This document shows, one piece after another, positions 43,327 to 52,010 of a stretch of DNA of 64,000 nucleotides. Below the pieces are notes generated by a model, which ran no database searches, was not told where the DNA came from, and saw only the letters and a program-made list of their open reading frames with translations. The translations under genes were made by a program, and so were the position numbers. The stretch spans positions 248,001 to 312,000 of the forward strand of contig NZ_JACHLN010000003.1 in assembly GCF_014204495.1 (NCBI RefSeq). Direction: 5' to 3'. The DNA is from Sphingomonas kyeonggiensis. GTDB taxonomy: Bacteria > Pseudomonadota > Alphaproteobacteria > Sphingomonadales > Sphingomonadaceae. How positions within the stretch are numbered: the stretch's first letter is position 1; the number at the start of each line of letters is the position of its first letter.

Positions 43327-45189
43327 GTGCTTTCCTTCCGCGACATCACCATCCGGCTTGGCGGCCGCGCGATCATCGAGAACGCGAGTGCCGCGATCCC
43401 GCCCCGCGCCCGTGTCGGGTTCATCGGCCGCAACGGCGCCGGCAAATCGACGCTGATGAAGGCGATCGCCGGGATGATCGAGACCGACAACGGCTCGGTC
43501 GATATCCCGCGCCAGGCCCGCTTCGGCTATCTCCGCCAGGACGCGCCAAGCGGCCAGACCAGCGCCTTCGACACCGTGCTCGAAGCCGATGTCGAGCGGG
43601 CCGCGCTGCTGCTCGAGGCCGAGACCCAGGACGATCCGGACCGGCTGGGGCATATCTACGAGCGACTCGACCAGATCGACGCCTATGAGGCCCCTGCCCG
43701 CGCCGGGCGGATCCTGAAGGGCCTGGGCTTCGACGATGCGATGCAGGCGCGGCCGATGGACAGCTTCTCGGGCGGCTGGCGGATGCGCGTGGCGCTCGCC
43801 TCGCTGCTGTTCCTCAACCCCGACATCCTGCTGCTCGACGAGCCTTCGAACCACCTCGACCTCGAAGCGGTGATGTGGCTCGAGGGCTTCCTGCGCGCCT
43901 ATCGCGGGACGATCCTGCTGATCAGCCACGAGCGCGACCTGCTCAACAACGTCGCCGACCATATCCTCCACCTCGATCGCGGCCAGACCACGCTCTATGT
44001 CGGCGGCTATGACGCATTCGAGCGGCAGCGGGCCGAGCGCATGGCGCAGCAGGCGGCGGCGCGCGAGAAGCAGGTCGCCGAGCGCGAGAAGCTGCAGGCC
44101 TTCGTCGATCGCTGGCGGGCCAAGGCCAGCAAGGCCAAGCAGGCGCAGAGCCGCGTCAAGGCGCTGGAGCGGATGCAGCCGATCGCGGCGGTGGCCGAGG
44201 ATCCGAGCATGCGCTTCGACTTCCCCAATCCGCAGGGCCTGCGTCCGCCGCTGCTGACGCTCGACCATGCCGCGGTCGGCTATGAGGAAGGTAAGCCGAT
44301 CCTCTCGCGGCTGGGGCTGCGGCTCGACCCCGACGACCGGATCGCGCTGCTCGGCCGGAACGGCAACGGCAAGACCACGCTCGCCCGGATGATCGCCGGC
44401 GAGCTGCCGGTGATGGCCGGCGAGATGACCACCGCCACCAAGCTGACGGTCGGCTATTTCACCCAGTACCAGGTCGAGGAACTCGATCCCGACGCCACGC
44501 CGGTGGAGACGATGGGCCGGGTGATGAAGGGCGCGACGCCGGTGCAGGTGCGCAACCAGCTGGGCCGTTTCGGTTTTTCCGGCGACAAGGCGCTGACCAA
44601 GGTCGGCAAGCTTTCGGGCGGCGAGCGCGCGCGGCTGGCGCTGGCGCTGGTCACCCATAACGCGCCGCACCTGCTGATCCTCGACGAGCCGACCAACCAC
44701 CTCGACGTCGATACCCGCGAGGCGCTGGTCCAGGCGCTCGCCGAGTTCAAGGGCGCGGTGGTGCTGGTCAGCCACGACCGGCACATGCTCGAGCTGGTCG
44801 CCGACCGGCTGTTCCTCGTCGATGGCGGCACCGCCCGCGAATATGACGGGACGATCGAGGACTATGCCGCCTTTGTCGTCTCGGGCAAGCCGGTGCCCGG
44901 CAGCCCCGGCGCCTCGGGCGACAAGAAGGAAGAGCGCCGTGCCGCCGCCCAGGCGCGCGAAGCCTCGACCGGGCTGCGCAAGGCGGTGAGCGACGCCGAG
45001 GATGCCATCGCCAAGGCACAGAAATCGCTGGCGGAAATCGACGCGGCACTAGCCGGCAAGCCGCCCAAATGGCTCAAGGCGCTGTCGATGGGCGACCTGA
45101 TGAAGCGGCGCGGCGAGGTCGAATCGCAGCTGGAAGAGGCCGAGGCGACCTGGCTGCGGGCGACCGAGACGCTGGAATCGGCGAACTAG
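43327..45189 (+). CDS. ABC-F family ATPase (ribosome-associated, Uup/YheS-like)
   Basis: A 620-residue cytoplasmic protein starting at GTG 43327. It has two ABC domains: Walker A GRNGAGKST (34-42) and GRNGNGKTT (about 344-352), with signatures FSGGWRMR and LSGGERAR and DEPSNHLD / DEPTNHLD Walker B regions. The linker between them is rich in basic residues (KQVAEREKLQAFVDRWRAKA). The C-terminus is a coiled coil (about 545-620). No membrane domain exists, so it is not a transporter; ABC-F proteins act on the ribosome E site. Confidence 0.93.
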   Translation: MLSFRDITIRLGGRAIIENASAAIPPRARVGFIGRNGAGKSTLMKAIAGMIETDNGSVDIPRQARFGYLRQDAPSGQTSAFDTVLEADVERAALLLEAETQDDPDRLGHIYERLDQIDAYEAPARAGRILKGLGFDDAMQARPMDSFSGGWRMRVALASLLFLNPDILLLDEPSNHLDLEAVMWLEGFLRAYRGTILLISHERDLLNNVADHILHLDRGQTTLYVGGYDAFERQRAERMAQQAAAREKQVAEREKLQAFVDRWRAKASKAKQAQSRVKALERMQPIAAVAEDPSMRFDFPNPQGLRPPLLTLDHAAVGYEEGKPILSRLGLRLDPDDRIALLGRNGNGKTTLARMIAGELPVMAGEMTTATKLTVGYFTQYQVEELDPDATPVETMGRVMKGATPVQVRNQLGRFGFSGDKALTKVGKLSGGERARLALALVTHNAPHLLILDEPTNHLDVDTREALVQALAEFKGAVVLVSHDRHMLELVADRLFLVDGGTAREYDGTIEDYAAFVVSGKPVPGSPGASGDKKEERRAAAQAREASTGLRKAVSDAEDAIAKAQKSLAEIDAALAGKPPKWLKALSMGDLMKRRGEVESQLEEAEATWLRATETLESAN

Positions 45190-45400
45190 ACACTTCCAGT
45201 CGCCGATGTTGGCGTAAGTTGCGCGCCTCGCGGTGTTGCGCGCGCGGTTTTCGATATGGTTCGCGGTGTGTGGAGGCAGTGCATCTGCTTACGCTTGCGA
45301 GCGCGAAAGTTTGCGCGGGTTCCCTGACGGTTCAAAGAGCGGCCCTTGCGGGACGCCGGAACATTAGTGGAACATATGCGTGTAGGACAGCCAATTCGCC

Positions 45401-45477
45401 ACCCCGGCGAAAGCCGGGGTCCCAGGTGGCTCCTGCCCCGCGCCTTCGCCTGAGATCCCGGCTTCGCCGGGATGACG
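45401..45477. repeat. Two REP-like palindromes downstream of the ABC-F gene
   Basis: ACCCCGGCGAAAGCCGGGGT (45401-45420) is a perfect palindromic hairpin and GATCCCGGCTTCGCCGGGAT (from 45455) is a second copy, followed by GACG. The core is the same as in the 2343-2691 spacer, about 43 kb away. The rest of the 299-base gap (45190-45488) shows nothing else. Confidence 0.78.
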
Positions 45478-45488
45478 GATCGTCCCCG

Positions 45489-46778
45489 TTACTTCTTCGC
45501 CACCCATTTGTCGTAGGTCGCCAGGGCCTTGGCCGGGCCGTTATTGTACCAGCTATAGCCGTTGCGGCGCTCGGCGCTGAGTTCGTTCACGTCCGTATGG
45601 ATCGTACGGTCCCGGTCGCCGAAGATCGGCTTGCCGGTCTGGATGTCATAGTAGCGCGACCAGATCGGGCCGGCGCCGGGCTTGGCGACGAGCTTGCGGC
45701 CGTCCGGGCCCTTCTCGAACACGAAGCCGTGAATCGCGTGCGCCTTCAGCCAGTTGACCCCGTCCGCCACCGCCGCGTCAACCGAGGGCGAGCGCCCCGC
45801 CTGCTTCATCAGGAAGACCAGAAGGTCGGCGCTCTCATCCGAGGACAGTGCGACCGGTTCGAAGTTCCGGGCGCCCGCCGGGGCGAGCGTGAGCGCGTCA
45901 TGCTGCTGGCCCCACACCGTGCGCTTGCCGTCGATAACCACCTGAGTCTTGAGAATCAGCTGGATCGCCTTGTTGCAGGCAGCTTTGGCTTCCAGAGCGA
46001 GCTGGTCCGATACAAAGGCGTAATCGCCCTGGTGGCGCGCCACCTCGGCCAGCACGCCCACCACCGACGAGAGCGCATCGTCGTTGAAAGTGAGCGCGTC
46101 GTGATATCCGCCCTGGAGCGGATAGACCTGGGGCCAGCCGCCATTGGGGAACTGGGCGTTCAGCAGGTAGCGGATGCCCTTGAGGAAGCTCTCGCGATAG
46201 GCATTGCCCTCGGCGCCCGGCGCGGCGGCCTGGGCGCGGGCGAGGAAGCGCAGCTCGGTGGTGGTGGCGTTGTTGTCGATCGTGCCGACATAGCTCCAAT
46301 TCTCGTCCGACATGTCGGACTTCGCATTGGCCGGCAGCTTCTCGATCGGCACATAATGTTCGCCGCGCGCGCGGACCGGGCCGGTACGATCGACATTCTT
46401 GCCCCAGCCGCCGGCAGGCGTCTGGAAGCTGACGATATTGTCGGCGACATGGCGCGCATCGGCGCCCGCGTACCAGCCGGCCGGCTTGTCGAGCGGCATG
46501 CCGCTGCCGCCCGAAGGACCGGTGGGCGGCGACACGGGCGTGGGCAAGGTGCCGTCGGCGCGCTCGGCCGCGAGCGCGGCCTTGTCGGCCTCCATCAGCC
46601 CGACCGACTTGTCGAGATAGACGTTCCAGGCGCGCTGCTGGCCGATCGGCAGCGTCGCGATCCGCGCATGCGTGATCGGCTCGGCCGGCGTCATCTTGCC
46701 GATTACTTCGACCGCGGCATATGCCACCGGTGTCATCGCTGCAGCTGCGAACAGAGCGATCTTTGCGATACGAATCAT
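45489..46778 (-). CDS. pelA: Pectate lyase, polysaccharide lyase family 10
   Basis: A 429-residue exported lyase. The start at 46778 has GGGAGGGG upstream and a signal peptide (MIRIAKIALFAAAAMTPVAYA). PL10 features include FQTPAGGWGKNVD, TIDNNATTTELRFLA, FPNGGWPQVYPL and HDALTFNDDAL, and near the end YYDIQTGKPIFGDRD and RRNGYSWYNNGPAKAL. The fold is an alpha/alpha toroid; it cleaves polygalacturonate by beta-elimination with calcium. This suggests contact with plant material. No other pectin gene flanks it. Confidence 0.93.
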   Translation of the reverse strand: MIRIAKIALFAAAAMTPVAYAAVEVIGKMTPAEPITHARIATLPIGQQRAWNVYLDKSVGLMEADKAALAAERADGTLPTPVSPPTGPSGGSGMPLDKPAGWYAGADARHVADNIVSFQTPAGGWGKNVDRTGPVRARGEHYVPIEKLPANAKSDMSDENWSYVGTIDNNATTTELRFLARAQAAAPGAEGNAYRESFLKGIRYLLNAQFPNGGWPQVYPLQGGYHDALTFNDDALSSVVGVLAEVARHQGDYAFVSDQLALEAKAACNKAIQLILKTQVVIDGKRTVWGQQHDALTLAPAGARNFEPVALSSDESADLLVFLMKQAGRSPSVDAAVADGVNWLKAHAIHGFVFEKGPDGRKLVAKPGAGPIWSRYYDIQTGKPIFGDRDRTIHTDVNELSAERRNGYSWYNNGPAKALATYDKWVAKK

Positions 46779-47034
46779 GTCCCCTCCCGATTTTTGGTAT
46801 TGGGCGGAGGATAGCGCGGTCTGGATTTGGGTAAATCCCCCTCCGTCATCCCGGCGAAAGGAGCGCAATGGCGCTGACCTCCCCTCCCTGCAAGGGAGGG
46901 GATCGAGGGGTGGGTCGCGGCCGGGCGGTACGGCGGTCCCGACCTTCCCGGTGACCGTATCGCCAGGCATCCACCCACCCCCAGCCCCTCCCTTGCAGGG
47001 AGGGGAGCAAGAAGAGTTCAGGAGTAAACAAAAA
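46779..47034. repeat. Gene-free spacer with an inverted pair of GGGAGGGG palindromes
   Basis: No gene is seen here. CCCCTCCCTGCAAGGGAGGGG (46881-46901) and a mirror copy at 46985-47005 each form a hairpin, and the flanks ATCGAGGGGTGGG and CCCACCCCCAG also pair. The whole unit of about 125 bases is therefore a nested inverted repeat, like a BIME or small MITE. A half REP core (CATCCCGGCGAAAGG) lies near 46848. Confidence 0.75.
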
Positions 47035-47060
47035 CGGGCGAGAGGTTGCCCCCTCGCCCG
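47025..47060 (-). terminator. Rho-independent terminator of the exporter operon
   Basis: CGGGCGAG pairs with CTCGCCCG on the minus strand with further inner pairs, followed by TTTTTGTTT. It lies 27 bases after the stop of the permease gene and ends the adaptor-ATPase-permease operon. Confidence 0.88.
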
Positions 47061-47086
47061 CCCTTCATGACCCCGAACTGACGCGC

Positions 47087-49582
47087 CTACTCGTAGCGCA
47101 GGGCATGAACCGGATTGGTGCGCGCCACGCGGATGGCGTGGGCACCGATGGTGAGCACCGCGATCGCCAGCGCGAGCAGGCTGGCGCCGATGAACGGCAC
47201 CGGCGTGAGCGAAATGCGGGCATCGAAGGCGTTGAGGAACTCGCGCATCAGCCACCAGGCCGCCGGCCAGGCGATGATGTTGGCGATCACCACCGGGCGG
47301 GTGAACTGCCAGACGAGCAGCCGGGCGATGTCGATGGTGCGCGCGCCCAGCACCTTGCGGATGCCGATCTCCTTCGTCCGCCGCTCCGCCGTGAAGGCAG
47401 CCAGGCCGAACAGGCCGAGACAGCCGATCACCACCGCGAGGATCGCGAACATGCCGAACATCTGCGCCCGGGCATCGAGCTTCTCATAGGCACGGGCGAT
47501 GATTTCGTCGGCCAGCGTCGCATCGAAGGGCAGATCGGGGGCGTAGCGGCGCCAGACCTGCTCGATGCCCGCGCGGACCGTGCGCGGATCGCCGTGGAAG
47601 CGCGCGACCAGCCAGTTCACATTATGCTTGTCGAGCAGGTACATGGTCGGCTCGATCGCGGCACGCACGGTGCGGAAGCGGACATCGGCGACGACACCGA
47701 TGATGGTGAGGTTCATCATCCCCCCATATTCATCGCGCACGCCGTAGCGGATCGTCTTGCCGATCGCGTCCTGCGCGGTCTTGAAGCCGAGGCGCTTCAC
47801 GCCGCTCTCGTTGATGACGATATGCCCGCCGCGCGCGACCAGCGCCCGCTCGGCCGCCGGATCCTCCGGCACCGGGGTGGTCATGTCGTCGGCGGGCCGC
47901 TCATCGAACACCCGGCCGGCAATGGTGCGGATCTGCATGGTGGGGAAGAAGCCGGCATCGACGCCGTAGATGCCCAGATCCACGGGATCCTCGCGCCCCG
48001 GCACGACCACGCCGGTATTGGAGGTCTGGCCGGTGATGACGCCGATCATCGTGCGTCCGGTCGATTCGACGCCGGGTACCTTCGCGATCGCGCGGGTAAG
48101 CGCATCGGCCTGGGGCTCGAGGATGCGGGAGCCGACACCGGCGAGCTGGATCAGGCCGGCACGCTTGTACCCCGGATCGAGCGAGCGCGCGTAGACATTC
48201 TGGGCATAGATCACCGCGGTGCAGATGATCAGGCCGATCGAGACGGCGAACTGGATCACCACCAGCGCGCTGCGCAGCCGGCCGGAGCCTTCCGCGTCGG
48301 ACGCCGACTTGTTCGCCTTGAGCACACGGGCCGGCTGGAAGCGGGAAAGATAGAAGGCCGGATAGAGGCCACCCGCCGCGCCGACGAGCAGCACCAGGCC
48401 GATCATCGGCAGGATCAGCCCGCCATGACCGAAATAATGCAGCTCGAGATCGGCATCGAGAAAGTTGCCGAACCAGGGCAACGCGATCTCGACCACCGCC
48501 AGCGCGAGCAGCATTGCGATCGTGGCGAGCAGCACCGATTCGCCGAGGAACTGGGCCATCAGCTGCCGGCGGGTGGCGCCGAGCACCTTGCGCAATGCCA
48601 CTTCGCGGGCGCGCTGGCTGGCGCGGGCAGTGGCAAGGTTGGTGAAGTTGATGCAGGCCATGGCGAGGATCAGCAGCGCGATCACCGCGAAGGTGGCGAT
48701 GGTCTGCACGTCGTTGGCCGGAGCCATGCCCGAACCGGTGGCGCGGCCGAGATGAACATCGGGCGCGGCGACCAGAGCGAAGGTGCGCTCGTCGCCGGCA
48801 TTGACCTTCTTGCCGTTGAAGGTCTCGTCCGGGATGTTGCGCTTTTCCCAGGCATCGAACTGGCCGTTGATCGTCGCGACATCGGTGCCCGGGCGCAGCT
48901 TCACATAGACCCAGCCCGAGGTCCAACCCCAGCTGGTGAGATAGCCATTGTCTTCCGGGAACATGCTGGGGAAGTCGGCACGGGCGAACATCTTGCCGGT
49001 CAGGTGCGACTTCTTCGGGATGTCCCTGAACACGCCGGTGACGCGGTAGTCATCCTTCCGCCCGGCGGTGAGCAGCGTCACCGTGCGGCCGACGACATTC
49101 TTCGTGCCGAAGATCCGGACCGCTTCCGACTCGCTCATCACCACGGTGCCCGGGCGCGAGAGCGCCTTGCTGTCGCCCTGGGCCATCGGCAGCGCGATCG
49201 TGTCGAGGAAGGCGCTGTCGACCAGTCGCCCGTCATCGACGACCGTTGCCTGGCCATCCTTGATCAGGGTGAGCGGCGGGCCGCCCATATAGGTGGCGCT
49301 CTCGATCTGCGGGAAATCCTTGAGCAGCGCCGCCTTGGTCACATAGGGCGCGCCTTGGTTCTGGAACTTGTCGCCGTTGGTCTTGCTCTCATAATAGACC
49401 TGGAGCTGATAGGTGCGCTTCGCATCGGGCAGCCAGTCGTCATAGCTGCGCTCATACTGGACGTAGAGCAGGATCAGCAGGCAGGCGGCCAGGCCGATCG
49501 CCAGCCCGAACAGGTTGATGAAGGCATAGGTGCGGTTCTTCGCGAGCGCGCGCAGGCCGACCGTAAGATAGTTGCGCCACAT
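47087..49582 (-). CDS. MacB-like ABC transporter permease with two FtsX domains
   Basis: An 831-residue inner-membrane protein. The first span is near residues 21-41 (FINLFGLAIGLAACLLILLYVQY), followed by a large periplasmic MacB-PCD domain, three spans (about 285-405) with ARASQRAREVALRKVLGATRRQL, a fourth span, a second periplasmic domain, and three more spans with AAFTAERRTKEIGIRKVLGAR. This is the eight-span double FtsX arrangement in one chain. It works with the ATPase encoded 21 bases upstream as a mechanotransmission-type exporter, not a classical pore. Confidence 0.93.
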   Translation of the reverse strand: MWRNYLTVGLRALAKNRTYAFINLFGLAIGLAACLLILLYVQYERSYDDWLPDAKRTYQLQVYYESKTNGDKFQNQGAPYVTKAALLKDFPQIESATYMGGPPLTLIKDGQATVVDDGRLVDSAFLDTIALPMAQGDSKALSRPGTVVMSESEAVRIFGTKNVVGRTVTLLTAGRKDDYRVTGVFRDIPKKSHLTGKMFARADFPSMFPEDNGYLTSWGWTSGWVYVKLRPGTDVATINGQFDAWEKRNIPDETFNGKKVNAGDERTFALVAAPDVHLGRATGSGMAPANDVQTIATFAVIALLILAMACINFTNLATARASQRAREVALRKVLGATRRQLMAQFLGESVLLATIAMLLALAVVEIALPWFGNFLDADLELHYFGHGGLILPMIGLVLLVGAAGGLYPAFYLSRFQPARVLKANKSASDAEGSGRLRSALVVIQFAVSIGLIICTAVIYAQNVYARSLDPGYKRAGLIQLAGVGSRILEPQADALTRAIAKVPGVESTGRTMIGVITGQTSNTGVVVPGREDPVDLGIYGVDAGFFPTMQIRTIAGRVFDERPADDMTTPVPEDPAAERALVARGGHIVINESGVKRLGFKTAQDAIGKTIRYGVRDEYGGMMNLTIIGVVADVRFRTVRAAIEPTMYLLDKHNVNWLVARFHGDPRTVRAGIEQVWRRYAPDLPFDATLADEIIARAYEKLDARAQMFGMFAILAVVIGCLGLFGLAAFTAERRTKEIGIRKVLGARTIDIARLLVWQFTRPVVIANIIAWPAAWWLMREFLNAFDARISLTPVPFIGASLLALAIAVLTIGAHAIRVARTNPVHALRYE

Positions 49583-49603
49583 GGGCTTTCTCCCCCTTCT
49601 CGA

Positions 49604-50284
49604 TCAGGCCGCGCGGCGGCGTTCCTGGAGGACGCGGCCGTCGAGCATCGAGACGATGCGGCCGGCATAATCGGCATGCGCGGGCGAGTGGGTGACCATC
49701 ACGATCGTCGAGCCCTCGGCATTCAGCGTCTGCAGCATGTGCATCACTTCCTCGCCATGCTGGGTGTCGAGATTGCCGGTCGGCTCGTCCGCCAGGATCA
49801 GTTTCGGGCTGGCGACGAGCGCGCGGGCAACCGCGACGCGCTGCTGCTGGCCGCCCGAAAGCTGGCTGGGGCGATGCTTGGCGCGGTGGGCGATGCCGGT
49901 GCGGTCCATCACCTCGTCAACCCGGCGCTTCCGCTCGGCGGCGGGGACATTGTGATAGAGCAAGGCGAGCTCGACATTGTCGCGGACGCTCAGCTCGTCG
50001 ACCAGGTTGAAGCTCTGGAAGATGAAGCCGATATTCTCCTTGCGGACATCGGCGAGCTTGCTCTCCGAGAGGCCGGCGACTTCCTGGCCGTTGAACTGGT
50101 AGGAGCCCGAGGACGGGCTATCGAGCATGCCGATCATGTTGAGCAGGGTCGACTTGCCGCAGCCCGAGGGGCCCATGATCGCGACGAACTCGCCCTGGGC
50201 GATTTCGAGGTCGATCGCGTCGAGCGCCGTCGTCTGCACCGTGTCGGTGCGGTAGACCTTGGAGAGTTCGCGCATCTGCAGCAT
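49604..50284 (-). CDS. ABC exporter ATPase (MacB/LolD type)
   Basis: A 226-residue ATPase. The start at 50284 has AAAGGGAAT upstream; an ATG at 50308 that overlaps the preceding stop (ATGA) would add eight residues. Walker A is GPSGCGKST (38-46), the signature LSGGQQQRVAVARAL, and Walker B LILADEP. Its sequence class pairs with FtsX-like permeases. It sits between the adaptor and the permease in one operon. Confidence 0.94.
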   Translation of the reverse strand: MLQMRELSKVYRTDTVQTTALDAIDLEIAQGEFVAIMGPSGCGKSTLLNMIGMLDSPSSGSYQFNGQEVAGLSESKLADVRKENIGFIFQSFNLVDELSVRDNVELALLYHNVPAAERKRRVDEVMDRTGIAHRAKHRPSQLSGGQQQRVAVARALVASPKLILADEPTGNLDTQHGEEVMHMLQTLNAEGSTIVMVTHSPAHADYAGRIVSMLDGRVLQERRRAA

Positions 50285-50304
50285 CGGATTCCCTTTCTGG
50301 TTCG

Positions 50305-51609
50305 TCATTTGGTGAGGTCCAGGCGCGTCTTGTCGGTGAGGCCGGTATAGGGCGAGGTGATCACCCGCTCGCCGGGTTCGAGGCCGTCGAGCACCTCGAT
50401 GAAATCGCTGTTGCGGCGGCCGAGGCGGACGTTGCGCTTCTCCGCGCTGCCGCCGCCCGGGGCGACCACGAACACCCAGGCTCCGCCGGTATCGCTGTAG
50501 AAGGCCCCGTTGGGGATCAGCAGCGCCGGGGCGGAATCGCCGAGCGTGAGCCGGGCCTGCATCGTCTGGCCGCGCTGGAGCTGGGGCGGTTCGCCATCGG
50601 TGAACTGGAGATCGACCTGGAACTGGCCGTTCTGCACCTGGGGATAGATCTTGGTGACCTTCGCGCCGTAGCGCTTGCCGTTCCAGTCGAGCGCCGCCTT
50701 CTGGCCGATCTGGACGCGACCCAGGTAGAATTCGTCGACGCCGGCGATCAGCTTGTTGCGGCCGGGGCTGTCGATCTGGCCGACGCGCTCGCCGCGGCCG
50801 AGCGACTGGCCGACCTGGACCGAGAAGCCCGAAAGCTGGCCGGCGACCGGTGCGCGGAGCTGGAGCGCATCGAGATTGGCGCGGGCGATGGCGAGGCCGG
50901 ACTGCATCGACTTCGCCGCCTGTTGCTGCTGGGTGAGCTGGCTGCCCTGGAGGCGGGCATCGGTGGTCTGGCTGCGCTTGAGGGCCGCCAGGTTGCGCTG
51001 GCTCAGCGCGTAATCGGCCTCGGTATCGGCAAACTGCTTGCCCGAGACGAAGCCGCGCTCGGCGAGCGGCTTTTCGCGCTCATACTGGCGGCGGGCCTTC
51101 TCATAGGTGGTTTGCGCCGCGAGCACGGCGCGCTCGTTGGAAAGCTGGGTCTGGGCAAGCGACAGCTCCTGGCTGCGCATGTTGTTGATCTGCTGCTCGA
51201 CTTCGGTCTGGCGGGCGAGCGTGGAGAGCTGGAGCTCGGCGTTCGACAGCAGCGCGATCGGCTGGCCGGCGGCGACGGTGGCGCCGTCCTCGACCAGCAT
51301 CTTCTCGACCCGGCCACCCTCGACCGCGTCGATATAGACGGTGAGCAGCGGGGTGACGCGGGCGCGCAGCGGCATGAAATCGTCGAAGGTGCCGCGCGTG
51401 ACATTGGAGATGGTCACGCGGTCCATCGTCACGGTCTGGCTGGCGCCCGACGGGGCGAACCACCAGAAGGCGGCAACGGCCAGCGCGGCGGCGGCCACGC
51501 CGAGCGCGACCTTGAGGCGCGTCGAGAGCGCGCGCTTCTCGACCACCTGGTCCATCCCGCTGCCCGAGACGGCGCCCGCTTTTTCCTTCTGCATCCGTAG
51601 CACTGTCAT
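50305..51609 (-). CDS. Periplasmic adaptor of the ABC exporter (MacA/HlyD-like)
   Basis: A 434-residue membrane-fusion protein if started at 51609, where ATGA overlaps the stop of the 88-residue gene upstream. A sigma-54 site whose start point would be near 51611 makes ATG 51594 or 51555 possible starts on the shorter transcript. One membrane anchor lies near residues 33-50 (VALGVAAAALAVAAFWWF). Then come a biotinyl-lipoyl half (VEDGATVAAGQPIALLSN), a long alpha hairpin (about 120-220), the second lipoyl half and beta-barrel. It links the ATPase/permease to an outer-membrane channel, which is not encoded here. Confidence 0.92.
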   Translation of the reverse strand: MTVLRMQKEKAGAVSGSGMDQVVEKRALSTRLKVALGVAAAALAVAAFWWFAPSGASQTVTMDRVTISNVTRGTFDDFMPLRARVTPLLTVYIDAVEGGRVEKMLVEDGATVAAGQPIALLSNAELQLSTLARQTEVEQQINNMRSQELSLAQTQLSNERAVLAAQTTYEKARRQYEREKPLAERGFVSGKQFADTEADYALSQRNLAALKRSQTTDARLQGSQLTQQQQAAKSMQSGLAIARANLDALQLRAPVAGQLSGFSVQVGQSLGRGERVGQIDSPGRNKLIAGVDEFYLGRVQIGQKAALDWNGKRYGAKVTKIYPQVQNGQFQVDLQFTDGEPPQLQRGQTMQARLTLGDSAPALLIPNGAFYSDTGGAWVFVVAPGGGSAEKRNVRLGRRNSDFIEVLDGLEPGERVITSPYTGLTDKTRLDLTK

Positions 51610-51872
51610 GCCCCCAATCCTCGCAAATGCCGTGCCAGCCCCGCGCCCTCGGGCCGAGGATCGGCGGCGGCGTGGCAAGTGTTCGATTTCGGACAGGCGC
51701 GTCCGGAATCGAACGCGATCCGTAACGACGTGACGCCGAGCCGAAGCACGGCATGACCGCCGGCGCCGTCCATGCGGAGATCGATCCCCAGCGGCGCGCG
51801 GGGCAGGCACAGGAGGAGGATCGCCACCGCGATCACTGCTCCCTTGCGCATTCCCCCTGCCGACCGCTGCAC
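51606..51872 (-). CDS. Small exported peptide gene leading the exporter operon
   Basis: An 88-residue protein, not recognised. The start is GTG at 51872 with GGAGG six bases upstream; an internal ATG at 51851 is poorly spaced. Residues about 11-24 are hydrophobic (GAVIAVAILLLCLP), either a signal peptide or anchor; C60 and C66 lie in the exported part. Its stop overlaps the adaptor start (ATGA). About 31 bases ahead of the GTG lies the predicted start of a sigma-54 promoter. Promoter, ribosome site, export signal and coupling together support a real gene, probably a substrate, sensor or partner of the exporter. Confidence 0.68.
   Translation of the reverse strand: MQRSAGGMRKGAVIAVAILLLCLPRAPLGIDLRMDGAGGHAVLRLGVTSLRIAFDSGRACPKSNTCHAAADPRPEGAGLARHLRGLGA
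51623..51638 (-). promoter_or_regulatory. Sigma-54 promoter ahead of the adaptor gene
   Basis: On the minus strand CTGGCACGGCATTTGC matches the -24/-12 consensus (TGGCACG-N4-TTGC) exactly at all core bases. Transcription would begin near 51611, so the adaptor would be expressed alone of the small gene. Confidence 0.75.
51681..51714 (-). repeat. Inverted repeat inside the small exported peptide gene
   Basis: GTTCGATTTCGGAC and GTCCGGAATCGAAC form a 14-position stem with one wobble and a six-base loop. It falls within codons for residues about 53-64 and just ahead of the internal sigma-54 site. Confidence 0.7.
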
Positions 51873-51914
51873 GATTTTCCTCCGCCGGCGGATGCGCCGT
51901 TCATCCCAGTGTCA

Positions 51915-51930
51915 GCATGTCCCGTGCCAA
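51915..51930 (-). promoter_or_regulatory. Sigma-54 promoter of the small peptide/exporter operon
   Basis: On the minus strand TTGGCACGGGACATGC has the GG and GC dinucleotides ten bases apart, with one mismatch (A for T) to TGGCACG-N4-TTGC. Transcription would start near 51903 and give a 30-base leader before the GTG at 51872. Confidence 0.72.
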
Positions 51931-51954
51931 TTGCGCTTTCGGGGGGACCGTGGC

Positions 51955-51971
51955 TTGGCACGCAATTTGAT
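51955..51971 (+). promoter_or_regulatory. Sigma-54-like promoter of the activator gene
   Basis: TTGGCACGCAATTTGAT fits TGGCACG-N4-TTGC except that the -12 GC is GA. The position (start near 51982, activator ATG at 52011) suits autoregulation, probably weak. Confidence 0.5.
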
Positions 51972-51980
51972 TGTCCGGTT

Positions 51981-51999
51981 CCGCACAGTAACTGTACGG
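51981..51999. promoter_or_regulatory. Candidate activator-binding palindrome
   Basis: CCGCACAGTAACTGTACGG is a 19-bp palindrome with one mismatched pair around a central A. It lies about 85 bp upstream of the predicted start of the small peptide operon, a usual place for a sigma-54 activator, and overlaps the predicted start of the activator's own transcript. Confidence 0.6.
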
Positions 52000-52010
52000 G
52001 AGTGGGCAGC

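Noticed and set aside
43155..45189. tRNA-linked genomic island after tRNA-Pro
   Set aside because: No integrase and no second copy of the tRNA 3' end are visible; the following gene is a housekeeping ABC-F protein.
45401..47005. CRISPR-like array
   Set aside because: Repeats are palindromic, irregularly spaced and oriented, with no unique spacers of constant length and no cas genes.
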